From JANMZO01 sp963763135 (lineage in GTDB: Bacteria > Actinomycetota > Acidimicrobiia > Acidimicrobiales > JANYDT01), in the NCBI GenBank assembly GCA_963763135.1, contig CAVXNJ010000004.1, positions 1,178,001 to 1,242,000 of the forward strand: a DNA stretch of 64,000 nt. Direction: 5' to 3'. Below are positions 16,567-27,500 of this stretch, piece by piece; position 1 is the stretch's first letter; every line of letters begins with the position of its first letter. The position numbers and the translations under genes are program-made. The notes under the pieces are model-generated. The model was not told where the DNA came from, did not search any database, and saw only the letters and a program-made list of their open reading frames with translations.

Positions 16567-18376
16567 TTATACGAGGTCCATTCCAGCGAGGTCGCCGTTC
16601 GCCCGCCACGCTTCGAGTAGTTCGTTGAAAGCCGCGGCACCGGGCGTGTAGGAACCGAAGAACCCGCTGCCCCCTTTCACCGTGCCCTCGTTGTTGTAGT
16701 AACCCGGCGTGCACGATTCGAGGAACCCTGCGCCTCCCACGTGGAAGCCTCGAAGAAGCGTGATCCAGTCGTTGACAGCCTCGTCGGTCGGTTCGATGGT
16801 GGACTTCCCTCGACGCATCGTTTCGGCGATGAGGAAGGCGATGTGCCGGGCCTGATCGTCGAACATCGAGGTCATGTTCAGGCTGAACGCGTTCTGCGAC
16901 ACGCCGATGTAGAACCAATTCGGAAAGCCGCGGGTCGTGAAACCGTGAAGCGTCTTCAGCCCGTCGGCCCAGTGGTCAAACAGTGACAGGCCATCGCGGC
17001 CTTGGATGTCGAGTCCCAACCGACGACGGAACTCGGCCGAGATTTCAAAGCCCGTCGCATAGACGATCAGGTCGACCTGATATTCCTGTCCGTTGGCCAC
17101 GAGTCCGGTTTCGGTGATTCGCTCCACGCCCTTTGATTCGCTGACGTCGACCAAGGTCACGTTGTCGCGGTTGAAGCAGTCGAGGTACTCATCATTGAAG
17201 GTCGGCCGCTTGCACATGACCCGGTAGTAGGGCTTGAGGGCCTCGGCGGTAGCCGAATCGCCGACCGTCTCTTCGACCCGTTTGCGCAGGCGCTCCATGA
17301 GGGCCATGTCGGCCAACTCGACCACGCGCTCGCGCTCCTCACGGGTACGCGGCCGGTTCGCCCCTTTCGGAGCACTGATCGCCCGGAAAATTTCCGTCCA
17401 CGAGTCGTTGATGAGATCGACCTCCACGGGCTGACCGGCGGCCTGCGCAGCGAAGTTCTCGCGACGCTCGCGCTGCCACCCTGGCTTGAGAGAGGCGAAC
17501 CACTCGGGGTCCGTTTGGTGATTGCGACGCAACCCGATCGACGACGGGGTTCGCTGGAAGACCAGCAACTCCTTGGCGTCGCGAGCGAGTCGAGGGATGA
17601 CCTGGATAGCCGATGCACCCGTGCCGATCACCGCGACACGCTTGTCGGCGAGGTTGGTCATGCCTCCGGTGTTGTCGCCTCCCGTGTAGCCATAGTCCCA
17701 ACGACTGGTGTGGAACGAATGGCCTTGGAAGGATTCGATTCCAGGAATGCCCGGCAGCTTGGCGCGCGTCGTGGTACCCAGCGCCATGATTACGAAACGC
17801 GCCTTCAGGTCATCGTTGCGGTTCGTTCTGATGTGCCAACGGTCGATCGACGCGTCCCAGTCGATGGAGCGGACCCGGGTTTGAAAGTGCGTCCGCGAGT
17901 ACAGGTCATAGTGCTGCCCGATCCGCTGGGAGTGCCCGAAGATCTCGTTCACGTAGGCGTACTTCTCGCTTCGGCATGTAGCCGAGCTCCTCAAGGAGCG
18001 GAAGGTAGCAGTACGCCTCCGTATCGCACTGGGCGCCCGGGTACCGGTTCCAGTACCAGGTACCACCGAAATCGGCGCCCGCCTCGATGATGCGGAATGA
18101 GGTAACACCCTGATCGGTCAGGCGAGCCGCTGCGAGGAGGCCGCTGAACCCTCCGCCGATGATGGCAATGTCGATCTCATCGTTGATTGGTTCACGGTCG
18201 AAGTTCGGATCAGCGTAGGTGTCTTCCTCCGCGAAACGGGCGTACTCGCCGGCCATCTCAAGGTATTGGTCGGCACCGTTCTCTCGGATGCGCTTGTCCC
18301 GCTCCGCCTGATAGCGCGCCCGAAGCGCGTCGGGATCAAAGTCCACGGTTGGCTGCGGATTCTCGTTGTCGGTCAT
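16567..18376 (-). CDS. Baeyer-Villiger flavin monooxygenase (frameshifted in this sequence)
   Basis: The start at ATG 18376 gives residues 1 to about 135 with the Rossmann motif IIGGGFSGLLAAARL and FGGTWYWNRYPGAQCD. A single extra A at about 17970 (after GYMP) then shifts the frame. The remainder, open from 18108 to 16567, carries the NADPH motif VIGTGASAIQVI and the BVMO fingerprint GHSFHTSRWDYGY. Joined, it is about 600 aa, normal for steroid/cyclic-ketone BVMOs, which insert O next to a ketone using NADPH and O2. A 1-nt error in an AA pair is as likely as real inactivation. It is encoded downstream of a P450, and both may act on terpenoid or steroid substrates. Confidence 0.85.
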
Positions 18377-18630
18377 CTCAATTGCTCCCTGGGAAGTTTT
18401 GGCGCGGTTGGTGACGGGGAATCGAGTCTCGAATGCTGCGTCACCGACGCACATTTGAACTTCGAGTGTCATCGCACATGAAACGGAAGGTAGCACCGAC
18501 CCCGTTCAGCGCCACAACCCACGTCGCGTCGCAGGGCGGCCAACGGATGCGCCGGATACTGCGAAGTTGCACCGGTTGGTGCCGCCACCACACCCAGGGC
18601 GAACATGGCACCCGCAGGTTTCGAAGCGCC

Positions 18631-19917
18631 TCAAAGCGCCGCAACCTCGATCCGCGCACCCGGGCGAAAGACGATCGGAAGCCGTTCAAGGCCCAGAACG
18701 AAGTTGCCCCGTCGTTCGTGGGGTGCCGGGGCACGGTCGTCGATCCGCAGGTCGTGCAGGCGCTCCAGCACTGCTTCGAACAGGACCGTAAGTTCCAGAC
18801 GGGCCAGTTGGGCGCCCAGGCAGAAGTGCCGCCCGTAGCCGCCGAAGGCCAGGTGCATGTTCGACTCCCGGGTGATGTCGAAGCTCTCGGGATTTGGGAA
18901 CACCGCCTCGTCGCGATTGCCGGAGAGGTACAGCAGGAGCATGCGGTCGCCTTCACGGATCTGCTGCCCGGACAATTCCACATCGCGGGTCGCGGTGCGG
19001 TTCATGTTGCGTACCGGAGTGACCCAACGCAGCATCTCCTCGATGGCGCCCGGCAGGAGTGATCGATCAGCGCGCAGACGATCCAGCTGTTCGGGGTTCT
19101 GCAGCAGCGCCAGCAAACCACCGGACATGACGTGGCGCGTGGTCTCGTCGCCTCCGACGAGAATGAGCATCGTTTCGTAGACGAGATCCTCGTCGCTGAG
19201 TGGCTCACCGCCCGGCAGTGCGTTGGCCAGCAGAGTCACGAGATCCTCCGCGTCGCTCCCCCGCCGCTGTTCGACGATGCCGAGGATGTACGCCGCGTAC
19301 TCGTAGACGGCGCTAACCACTTGATCCCGGACCTCTTCACCACCGGTGGCGAACAGGTCCGACCAGTGGACCAGCTTGTCGTAGTCGGCCTCGGGTAGGT
19401 CCATGAGCGTGGCGATCATCCTGAGCGGGATTGTGGTGGCCACGTCGGCTACGAAATCACAACTGCCCGACTCGATCACGTTGTCGATAAGGCCAGCAAC
19501 GATGGACCGGAGGAAGTCCTCGTGGCGACGGACCCGCTTGGGAGTGAAGCCGGAGCTGATGAGACGGCGCCGGTTGGTGTGCTCGGGTGCGTCTTTGTTG
19601 ATCATGGATGGAACGGAACTCTCGGGCCGTGACCCGAGAGCGGAGCAGAACGTCTTCGCATCCGCCTCGACACGCATGATGTCGGCGTGGCGGGTGATGC
19701 CCCAGATGCCGGTGCTGTCGTCCCAGTAGACCGGAGCGTTGGCGCGCATCCAGGCCAGCGGCTCCAGCGGTGCCGCGTTGAAGTCCAACCCCAGTAGGTG
19801 GATATCGGGGCGGCTCGGGTGCTGCGCCGTCCGGGTTCCGGCGGGGAGCCGGAACGCATACTTCGTCAGCTCTGCGTTCTCTCCGCTGTCCTGCACTGGC
19901 TCAGACGTCGCATCCAT
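18631..19917 (-). CDS. Cytochrome P450
   Basis: A 428-aa soluble bacterial P450. The I-helix oxygen-activation motif is VGGDETTRH, the K-helix ExxR is EEMLRW, and the heme loop is FGGYGRHFCLGAQLAR with axial Cys366. Early PLRMIATLMDLPEADY and MINKDAPEHTNRRRLISSGF resemble actinobacterial steroid/fatty-acid P450s of the CYP125/CYP142/CYP124-like type, but the subfamily is not certain. It needs ferredoxin and a reductase encoded elsewhere. The BVMO gene lies 254 nt downstream in the same direction. Confidence 0.93.
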   Translation of the reverse strand: MDATSEPVQDSGENAELTKYAFRLPAGTRTAQHPSRPDIHLLGLDFNAAPLEPLAWMRANAPVYWDDSTGIWGITRHADIMRVEADAKTFCSALGSRPESSVPSMINKDAPEHTNRRRLISSGFTPKRVRRHEDFLRSIVAGLIDNVIESGSCDFVADVATTIPLRMIATLMDLPEADYDKLVHWSDLFATGGEEVRDQVVSAVYEYAAYILGIVEQRRGSDAEDLVTLLANALPGGEPLSDEDLVYETMLILVGGDETTRHVMSGGLLALLQNPEQLDRLRADRSLLPGAIEEMLRWVTPVRNMNRTATRDVELSGQQIREGDRMLLLYLSGNRDEAVFPNPESFDITRESNMHLAFGGYGRHFCLGAQLARLELTVLFEAVLERLHDLRIDDRAPAPHERRGNFVLGLERLPIVFRPGARIEVAAL

Positions 19918-19962
19918 GGGTTTCAGTGTTGCTCACCCGCACCCACCGAGGCGAACTGAACG

Positions 19963-20820
19963 TCAGTAGCGATGGATCTGGTGCGGCGTTTCGGCCAGAT
20001 AACTCGTTATGGCCGCCCGCCGGAAGCACAGGTGCATGTCATCCGCAGTCCACGTGACAGTTCGGTCACCGACGATCGTGAACTCCGGGAAGCGGTCCGC
20101 ATAAACCGCGAGCGCCTCGTCGCTGAGCGGCTCGCGCAGCTCGATCTCGAATTCGTACGGCGCGGGAAACACCGGCAAGGCCATCTGAGCCACGTTTGCG
20201 ACCGCCCGTTCGGCGGCGTCGGTGATGATCCGACGAGCACGAGCTGGCGGCGCGATCACCCCGGCGGTGTGCGACAGCGCCGTCTTCACTACGGCCTGCT
20301 CGATCCCCGGCACGAAGCGCCCCATCCGTGCACCGACCACTTGATCGCCCGTCACGAGCACGGTAGGAACCCCGTGCGAGGCGGCAACCGTGGCGAAGAT
20401 TTCCCCCTCACTGAACAACTCGCCGTTACATCGAACCGTGCGATAGGAACCGTAGGAAATGGTATGCGCGCATATTCCCGGGTAGTCGCCCGCTGCACCG
20501 TGATGACCTACGAGGAACATCGCGTCGAAGGAACCGTCGAGAGCCGCCATGGTCGTGGCACCACCTCGGGGTGATCCTCGCACCACGTCAACTTCGGGGT
20601 CGATCTCGTCCATCATCAAGTTGCAGAGCATCTCGATGCCGTGGTTCTCTTCCACCACGAACTCCGTGGCTCCGGCGCGCCTGGCCCCTTCCACTGCGGC
20701 ATTGACATCTGCGGTCATCCATGAACGTGCCCGCTGGTAGTCCTGTCCCCTGGTGACGACATCCTCCCAGCGCGTGACTCCGCTGATCCCCTCCATGTCG
20801 ACCGAAATGTAAATCCTCAT
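19963..20820 (-). CDS. M55-family D-aminopeptidase (DppA-like)
   Basis: A 285-aa zinc peptidase of the DppA family. Asp8 and Glu10 in SVDMEGISG, His60 in EENHGIEM, His106 in LVGHHGAAG and Glu134 in CNGELFSEG match the dinuclear zinc ligands. The family forms decameric rings and cleaves D-amino-acid peptides or related amides. It stands alone upstream of a divergent HAD gene. Substrate specificity is unproven. Confidence 0.9.
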   Translation of the reverse strand: MRIYISVDMEGISGVTRWEDVVTRGQDYQRARSWMTADVNAAVEGARRAGATEFVVEENHGIEMLCNLMMDEIDPEVDVVRGSPRGGATTMAALDGSFDAMFLVGHHGAAGDYPGICAHTISYGSYRTVRCNGELFSEGEIFATVAASHGVPTVLVTGDQVVGARMGRFVPGIEQAVVKTALSHTAGVIAPPARARRIITDAAERAVANVAQMALPVFPAPYEFEIELREPLSDEALAVYADRFPEFTIVGDRTVTWTADDMHLCFRRAAITSYLAETPHQIHRY

Positions 20821-21007
20821 GGAGCGGAGTCTTACAGGTGATGCAGGGTCCTTCCCAAGGCGTCGACATCGGGGGCGGCGTAGACACGTTCGGGCGGAGC
20901 TTCAGGCAACCCTCGAATCGACGATTCGCGGAAATCTTTACCCTGAGACGAGAATGTGCCGGAGAAATCGGAGTTGCCCGTCAGTCAACTGGATAACGTC
21001 GACGACG

Positions 21008-21658
21008 ATGAAATTGAGCGAGATCACCACCGTCCTGTTCGACCTTGACGGGACGATCAGCGACTCAGCACCCGGCATTCTCGGGTCTATGCAGGCGGCC
21101 TTTGCCGAGCATGACATCGACTGGCTCGACGATGCAACGGCCAGGTCGTTGGTGGGTCCACCACTTCGCGTATCGCTCCCGCCTCTGGTCGGCGCCGACC
21201 GTCTGGAGTCCGTCATCGCCTCCTACCGTCAAAGGTATGAAACGCAGGGCGGCCTGCTCAACGCTTCTCTCTACGACGGCATCGTGGAGTTGCTGACCCG
21301 CTTGCACGGTCGGGGTCTGTGCCTCGCCGTGGCCACCAGCAAGCGAGAGTCGCTGGCGGTCGAGATCCTTTCCGTTCTGGGGGTTTCGTCATGGTTCACG
21401 GTCATAGGTGGTGACACGTTGGACGGCGCCCGCGGCTCGAAAGCGCTCGTGGTCGGCGACGTGCTGACGCGTCTCGGATCGCCTCCGCCGGACCGGGTCG
21501 TCATGGTCGGCGACCGACAGCACGATGTCATTGGCGCCGCGGTACACGGGGTCGCGTGTGTGGGGGCCCTCTGGGGATACGGCGACCGCGAAGAGTTGGA
21601 GGCGGCCGGCGCGTGGGCTGTGTGCGATCAACCAACCGATCTGTTGGAGCTGTTCTGA
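21008..21658 (+). CDS. HAD-superfamily phosphatase (phosphoglycolate phosphatase-like)
   Basis: 216 aa from ATG 21008. HAD motif I is FDLDGTISDS (nucleophile Asp12, Asp14), motif II ATSKRE, the lysine lies in ARGSKALV and motif IV is VMVGDRQHDV. The cap is of the helical C1 type, as in Gph/PgmB. It hydrolyses a small phosphorylated metabolite; the region between GDTLDG and MVGD is typical of phosphoglycolate-phosphatase-like enzymes. Isolated gene. Confidence 0.88.
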   Translation: MKLSEITTVLFDLDGTISDSAPGILGSMQAAFAEHDIDWLDDATARSLVGPPLRVSLPPLVGADRLESVIASYRQRYETQGGLLNASLYDGIVELLTRLHGRGLCLAVATSKRESLAVEILSVLGVSSWFTVIGGDTLDGARGSKALVVGDVLTRLGSPPPDRVVMVGDRQHDVIGAAVHGVACVGALWGYGDREELEAAGAWAVCDQPTDLLELF

Positions 21659-21884
21659 TCGACGAACTACGCCGGAGGAAAGTCTGGCCAGACCGCCTGA
21701 ACCCACGGATGCGAGAGCGTGCTCGCCGCGTAGAAAAGCTCCGGTGGGCCCGTGCCGGAGGAATGATCACCCTCGAGGCCTGCGTCAGAGCCGTTTGACC
21801 ATCGCCTGCTCGATTCTCCCGCACGAAGCGCGCTACTCCAGACCCCCTACCACGAGGCTTGCTGCGTGTCAGGATGAGGGCGTC

Positions 21885-22556
21885 ATGATTGACCTTGAAG
21901 GACTTCATCTGGCTGGCTACGCGCTGCTCCCCGGAGCGATCCCGGCGAATTGGCTGGATGATTTCCGCGCAGCGTTCGAAGCGGGCATGACACCGTCGGA
22001 TCGATGGCCGGTGCCGCGCGGAGCCGACTGGCGTCATTCGTTGCTGGACCTTGACCCAACGGTCCAGGCCGTATGCCGTCTGCCGGAGATTCTGGCCGTG
22101 GTCGGCGCACTGATCGGGGAAAGATTCTTCCTGTCTCAGGTCGAGGGCCGCGAACCGCTGGCGGGAGGCGGCCATCAGATGCTCCACCGGGACCTCTCCG
22201 CGCGTCGGCCCGGCGATTCGGTGGTCGCCCTGGCCTACTTCGACGACTATGGCCCGGAGAACGGGGCGACCCGGATTGTCGCCGGCAGTCACCGCCCCGG
22301 GCACGGTGAGCCGCCAGTCGATTTCCAAGATGAGTCCCGCTCCGTGCAACTTTCCGGCTCCGCCGGTGACGTCATTGTGTTCGATGCCGATCTGATTCAT
22401 GCGGCCACCCGGAATCCGTCTGGTGCCCGTCGTCGCAGCATTCTGTTCAGTTATTGGGCGGAGTCGCTCTACGAATCACATCTCGAAACCGCGACTCTCC
22501 GAAACGTGCGGATGGTGACAACCGACCGGTTCGATCCACGAGGGCTAGGCGACTGA
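21885..22556 (+). CDS. Phytanoyl-CoA dioxygenase family protein, short form
   Basis: 223 aa from ATG 21885 after AGGATGAGGG. Fe(II)/2-oxoglutarate fold with HRD in MLHRDLSA (two of the facial triad), DYGPENGATRIVAGSH, and distal His in DLIHAATRNPSG, then Arg for 2-oxoglutarate (ARRRSILFSYW). It is distinct in sequence from the PhyH at 8.7 kb. Its 226-nt upstream gap holds a 12-bp palindrome (21682-21693) and no gene. It is convergent with the giant operon. Confidence 0.85.
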   Translation: MIDLEGLHLAGYALLPGAIPANWLDDFRAAFEAGMTPSDRWPVPRGADWRHSLLDLDPTVQAVCRLPEILAVVGALIGERFFLSQVEGREPLAGGGHQMLHRDLSARRPGDSVVALAYFDDYGPENGATRIVAGSHRPGHGEPPVDFQDESRSVQLSGSAGDVIVFDADLIHAATRNPSGARRRSILFSYWAESLYESHLETATLRNVRMVTTDRFDPRGLGD

Positions 22557-22557
22557 C

Positions 22558-22640
22558 CGAGTTAGTAGGCGCGCTTATCGAATGTTTCGATGGTCCGGCC
22601 CGGTCACGAGCCCGTAGACGTTGTCCGGTGAGGGGCGAGC
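22558..22640. repeat. Imperfect direct repeat, copy A (left flank of the giant operon)
   Basis: About 83 nt aligns by eye at roughly 80% identity, with two single-base gaps, to 41617-41700. Shared blocks include TTAGTA, GCGCGC, TTTCGATG, TCCGG, GTCAC, CCCGTAG, TTGTCC and GGGCGAGCC. It lies 68 nt beyond the last gene of the operon. Its nature is unknown. Confidence 0.6.
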
Positions 22641-22707
22641 CATCGAGATCCGACGGGTCGAAACCGGCCGCCGCGAGTTTCCCGTCCATGCCCGCTCCCG
22701 GGCGGGC

Positions 22708-24537
22708 TCAGCGCGGCTCCGAGTGCAGTGAGTCAAACGCCAGCCCACTCGAGGCCTCACCGCGACCCGTCGAGCGACGAGTGGAGAGCCAAAGCACGGA
22801 ACGTCCGCCGAACCATCGCACCCGCTCGAAACGTCGCGACACGACCGTTCCGGAGCGCGGAACTTCCTCGTCGTGCACGAAATACGCCGCCGCGGTCGGC
22901 TGGTCGAGGCCGACGCGCAGCAGCGACGTGCGGGGGCGGACCGGATCCGGCGCAAGGCCGTCGACGAGTCGAGGAAGTGCGCCGCGCTGCAACTGCGTTT
23001 CGCGCACGTCGCCCGGACGGTGCACGGCCACGAACGGAATCCAGTGCTCTGGGATCGTGTCCATGAGAGAGTACCGGTCGGCCGCCCCACCGCCGAGAGC
23101 CGGAGCCCGGACCGCTGGCGCCACACCATGCAGCTGCTGCAGGCGGGCCACGAAGTCCGCCGCCACCTCGCCACCGCGACGTCCGCGCCCGAGCGGGCTG
23201 GCTACCGTCGTCTCCACGCCGAACACCATGTTCGCCACCTCGTCGCGCACGAACGTCACCTCCTCAAGGATCTCGCCCTCGAGCGAATGGGCGACACTCG
23301 GCGGAACGACGAGCGAGAGATCCGCTGGCTCGGGAGTCCGGCCGGCGACGTCGAGACTGAAGACCGCCCAGCGGGTCGGGTCGTCGTCGAGTCCTCGGCC
23401 CGCTGCCTCGATCCACGTGCGCTCGCCGAACACGTCGGTGACCACGAGTCCGCCGATCGAATTCACGGTGGAAACCTCGAGCGGAAGCGGAATCGAGAAC
23501 CAGTCGTTCGCGAATGACACGCCGAACTCGACGAACGCAAGCCGAGCCAGATCGGTCGTATCACCGGTCACGTGGCCGAAGTTCACCCGTGAGTCCTCAA
23601 ACGCCCACCAACGGTTGCTGGCCATGCCGGCATAGGAAACGCGCGTCGGGATCGTAGCGAACGGCTCGCCGAGGGGGGCACTGGCTCGCGCTCGAGCAGG
23701 GTCGACTGAGAACGCCGTCCAGTCGAGGCGTCCGCCGCCAAAACGGTCGGCTACCAAGCGCTTCTGTCCGTCGGCCACGGTGGCGTCGACCGAAAAGCGG
23801 TGCTCTAGCCGCCCTGGATCCCACGCTGTCGGTGCGGCGGGAGGTGTAACAAACATCCCGTCAAACAGGGCCACCATCGCGGCCGCGGCGTCACGAATGG
23901 TTTGCTTGTCGCTCTCAGCCACCGCTACGGAGCCCCACGGCGTTGCCGACGCGCTGCTCTTCATTCGCCGATACAGCAAATACCCGTCCATCGCCCGACC
24001 CGCGAGCGCCCGCAACATGGACCACACGTCGAGTTGCGCAGTTCCCTCGGCATCGGCTGCCGAATCGCCGGGGGCAGTGAACGGATACTGCTGGATGAAC
24101 GCCGCTCGGTACGACGTCGGGATGAGCCGCAGGAAGCGACGGCCGAGCAGGAGTCGCAGGTCTATCGCTCCGACGGTGCTGGCCGCGTTGATGCCGAACA
24201 GCGACTCGACCGCCTGCGCTTCGACCGTCGCTTCCAGCGGAACGTTCGGGTCGATGGGAGCGCTCGCTCCCGTCAAGCTGGCCGAGAAGCGGCGGATCGG
24301 GGTCGACGCCAACGCGACCTTGGCAAGCACGGGTGACGCAGCGTCGTCGGCCTGGAGTTCGCCCGTCTGAATCTGGCGGGTGAGCATCCAAAGACCGTCT
24401 CGCACCTCGGCGCGCAGCGCTCGGGAGAAGTCACGGGTGCGCGGACGCCCTTCGAGACGATTCCACACCGTAACGGTCGGAACCATCCGCTCGAGCAACA
24501 CAGCTTCGAGATTCTCGATATGGATTCGATCAGGCAT
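22708..24537 (-). CDS. Uncharacterised 609-aa protein, last gene of the giant operon
   Basis: An intact 609-aa frame whose ATG overlaps the preceding gene by 8 nt (ATGCCTGA). There is no signal peptide or clear membrane segment. The N-terminus is helical (IHIENLEAVLLERMVPTVTVWNRLEGRP quoted in part), with a conserved-looking core LAFVEFGVSFANDWFSIPLP and VVTDVFGERTWI, and an Arg-rich C-terminal end. I do not recognise a characterised family. Comparable proteins accompany the large upstream genes in other bacteria as far as I recall, so it is probably a subunit of the same assembly. Base composition matches its neighbours. Confidence 0.8.
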   Translation of the reverse strand: MPDRIHIENLEAVLLERMVPTVTVWNRLEGRPRTRDFSRALRAEVRDGLWMLTRQIQTGELQADDAASPVLAKVALASTPIRRFSASLTGASAPIDPNVPLEATVEAQAVESLFGINAASTVGAIDLRLLLGRRFLRLIPTSYRAAFIQQYPFTAPGDSAADAEGTAQLDVWSMLRALAGRAMDGYLLYRRMKSSASATPWGSVAVAESDKQTIRDAAAAMVALFDGMFVTPPAAPTAWDPGRLEHRFSVDATVADGQKRLVADRFGGGRLDWTAFSVDPARARASAPLGEPFATIPTRVSYAGMASNRWWAFEDSRVNFGHVTGDTTDLARLAFVEFGVSFANDWFSIPLPLEVSTVNSIGGLVVTDVFGERTWIEAAGRGLDDDPTRWAVFSLDVAGRTPEPADLSLVVPPSVAHSLEGEILEEVTFVRDEVANMVFGVETTVASPLGRGRRGGEVAADFVARLQQLHGVAPAVRAPALGGGAADRYSLMDTIPEHWIPFVAVHRPGDVRETQLQRGALPRLVDGLAPDPVRPRTSLLRVGLDQPTAAAYFVHDEEVPRSGTVVSRRFERVRWFGGRSVLWLSTRRSTGRGEASSGLAFDSLHSEPR

Positions 24538-27500
24538 TGTCGACCTTCAGGACCTCGAGCACTTGATTGTTCACCGCGAAGTTCGTGCTCAGCGTGACCC
24601 CGCGCACCGTAGCGGAAGCGATTGTTGCCGGAAGAAACGCGCCAGTACGCGGTGCCGGCGAGCTGGTCCGGCTCGACCGCGCGCAACAGGGCGAGCTCCA
24701 GCGTGTCGTGGACGGCCTCGGTGATCACGTCCAACGACCAACCCTTGTCGTCGGGCGGCACCACGAGAAGCATGGCCTGCACGGGTTCGCTGTTCGGACT
24801 GTCGAAATGGAACGCCAGCCCGCTGGTGTGCTCCCGGCTCGGCACGAACTCACTCCACTCGTCAATCAGCAGACCGCACTGCGCCGAGGTGCCGACGAAA
24901 GCACCCGCGAACGACGAGCACAACAGCACGTGCTCTCCGGTCGGCGTCACGCCGCTTGGCCACGTCGTCGCGAGCCAGGGCTCATCGGCGTGGGGCAATT
25001 GCACCGCGAGTAGTTCGCCGTCGGTACGTCCGGCCACCGTCGCGAGTAGTCGGGCCTGTTCCACGCGCGAACGCGTCGCGCACCCGGGCAACCTCGTGCA
25101 GCCAGTCGTCGACGGCGAACTCGCGACCGAGATGCTCGGTGAGCTTGCCCGAGCGAGACCAGGCAACAGCTGCGGAGAACGATGCCGCCGCAGCGGAGTC
25201 GAGCACGAACTCGGGGATCGAGATCGCCGCAGGCCCGAGCAGCGCATGAACGGCGTCCGCGGTCGCCTTCTGCCGCGCCCAGGGTGTCTCCGCCCGATGC
25301 CGCGGTGTCGAAGGTGGTGAGCAATTCGTTGACCGCGCTTCGACGTTGATCGATCTGGGCCACGGTCGCTCGCAACGCAGCCTCGATGTCGATCACCAAC
25401 GCGACGCACCCGTCCTCGACCGCGGTCACGTCCAGGGCTTCGGGGTCGAACGCTGCCGCGTCGACGGTGCTCCTGGCCTTGTCGAGCGAGTCGGCAAGCG
25501 CTCCGTTGTCGAGCACCGCCGTCAGTGCCGTGCGCGCCGTGGCGACCTGTGTCCTGAGCGTCGCCACAGCGGAGCGATACGCGACTGGATCCGTGGGCAA
25601 CGGCGAGGTGATCTGCGCACGGAGAGCCTGCTCTGCGACGGCCAGTGCCGCGACGCGCTGCGAGGCTGTCGCAAGGGTGGGCAGCGACCCTTCCTTCGCC
25701 AGCCCCGCGTCGGCACGGCTGAGGCGGGTGGTCCAGGCCTCGCTGCGAGCAGCGGCAGCGGCGCGCAACGCCACGAGGAGGTCACGGGCGCGCGACCGTG
25801 CGGCTTCCGGGCTCACGGTGAGGACTCCGAACTCGACGGCCGCGGGCATCACGACGCGCAGGGAAGCCACGGCCCCGTCGACCGCATCGATGATCGCGTC
25901 GCGATTCGCGAGAGGATCCGCGACCAGCGCGGAGAGCGCACCACGCTCCAGCTCGATGTCGGCGCGAACCGCGTCGAGCCGCTTCACGGCAAGATCGATG
26001 CCTGCACGCGACGCGATCGGCGTCGGTAACGCCCCGCTCGCCGACGATGCCAGCATGAGATCCGTCGCCCGCAACGGACGCGACGACGTGACCGATCGGA
26101 GATAGGACAGTGCCGCGCCCAGCTCGAAAAACGTCCACGCGCCCGGCACGGCTTCGGTGTGGGCGATACGCACGTCGGTCGACAGATCGAGACCTTCGCT
26201 GCTGACCACGTGGGACACGAGCAGATCATCGAGGGTGTCGAGGGATGCGACCTCATCGAGCTTCACGAGCGCGAGCAGATCCACGGCCTGGAGGCCGAGC
26301 TCGACGACACTCACGGCCCGCTCGTGTTCGGCGTCTCCGGCGTGCCAGCGCACAAGGGCGACAATCTCCGCCGGATCGGGCAGCATCGACGTAACGAACT
26401 CGTTGACCGCGGGCGCAGTCATCGCACGCGGTGTCGGTGCCAATCCGATGACGGGCGTGAACGAGGGCGCAAGCCCTGCGCGTAGGTGCACCGCGACGCG
26501 CTGGGTCATTGTGAGTCCGGCGACCGGGGTCTCAAGTACCGCAGGTTCGGGAGGAAACGCGGCTGCGAGTCCCGCATCCAGCACGGCGCTAACCCGCTCG
26601 CTGTTGCCGAGCACGCCCTGGTGCACGCCCTCGGCGAGCACCAGGTCGGCGAGCGCGTCGTTGACGTCGATGAGCGCAGCGACTTCGGTTTCGATGGCCA
26701 ACGCCTCCGGTCCGGAAGCCGGCGGCATCGACGTGAGCGCGAACGGATACGAGCGTTGACCGGAAGCAAGCAGGTGCTGGGCGAGCGCCAGGCCATCCAT
26801 TGCCAGGACTCCCTTCGGGTCGCTTGGCTGCGGAAACGCTTGCCGGAACGGGAGGATGAACTTGTCGACCTCAGCGAGTGAGTGGGCGTCGTGGAGACCG
26901 CGTTCGAAGCGGTACCCGAGGAGCGCCCCAAGGGCCTGCCCGTTGCGGAGACCTTCGAGCACCTCTGCTGCCAGGCGCATCCGCCGCGAGGTGAGCAGCA
27001 CCGAAAAAGCGTCCCGGTGGGCCGGTGACGAATTGGCGAGATGCCCGCTGCGCAGGATCGCTGCGGTTGTCGCATGGTTGAGCGATGGCGCATGCATGTA
27101 TCCGGCGTTCGCTGGATCGGCAACAAGCGGTGCGTCGGTCGGGCGGGCGAAAACGGCCGCCTGCTCGCTGGTGAGCCGCGCGCCTCGGATCGATCTGCGT
27201 GACCGGCCTGGTGTCAGGACGGGGTTCCTCGAGCACTGCGAAGGTGCCGATGTGCAGACCACGGCGAGGTCCCGTTCGATTGGGTGCAGTCCGGCCGCCG
27301 GGAATGGCTCGCAGCATCCGAAGCCGGTGGTGCACAGCACCGAGCCGCCATGAATCGAGCCGGTGACTGGCAAGGTCGATGTGTTCCGCAAATAGCCGTT
27401 CGAGTCGAGCGGTCGGAAGACCCGCGAGGCGGTCCAGCGCATCCACGACATCGCCCAGATGCTGGAGCGGGTCGGTGGAGAGCAGCGATGGCATGACCTT

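Noticed and set aside
18433..19062. Plus-strand 209-aa frame opposite the P450
   Set aside because: The minus-strand P450 has a full set of heme and ExxR motifs over the same bases, so this frame is a shadow.
21670..21700. GGAGGAAAGTCTGGCC resembles the conserved GAGGAAAGTCC block of RNase P RNA
   Set aside because: Only about 14 nt match, the neighbouring sequence lacks the other conserved rnpB regions, and the gap to the next gene is only 226 nt, too short for a bacterial rnpB.
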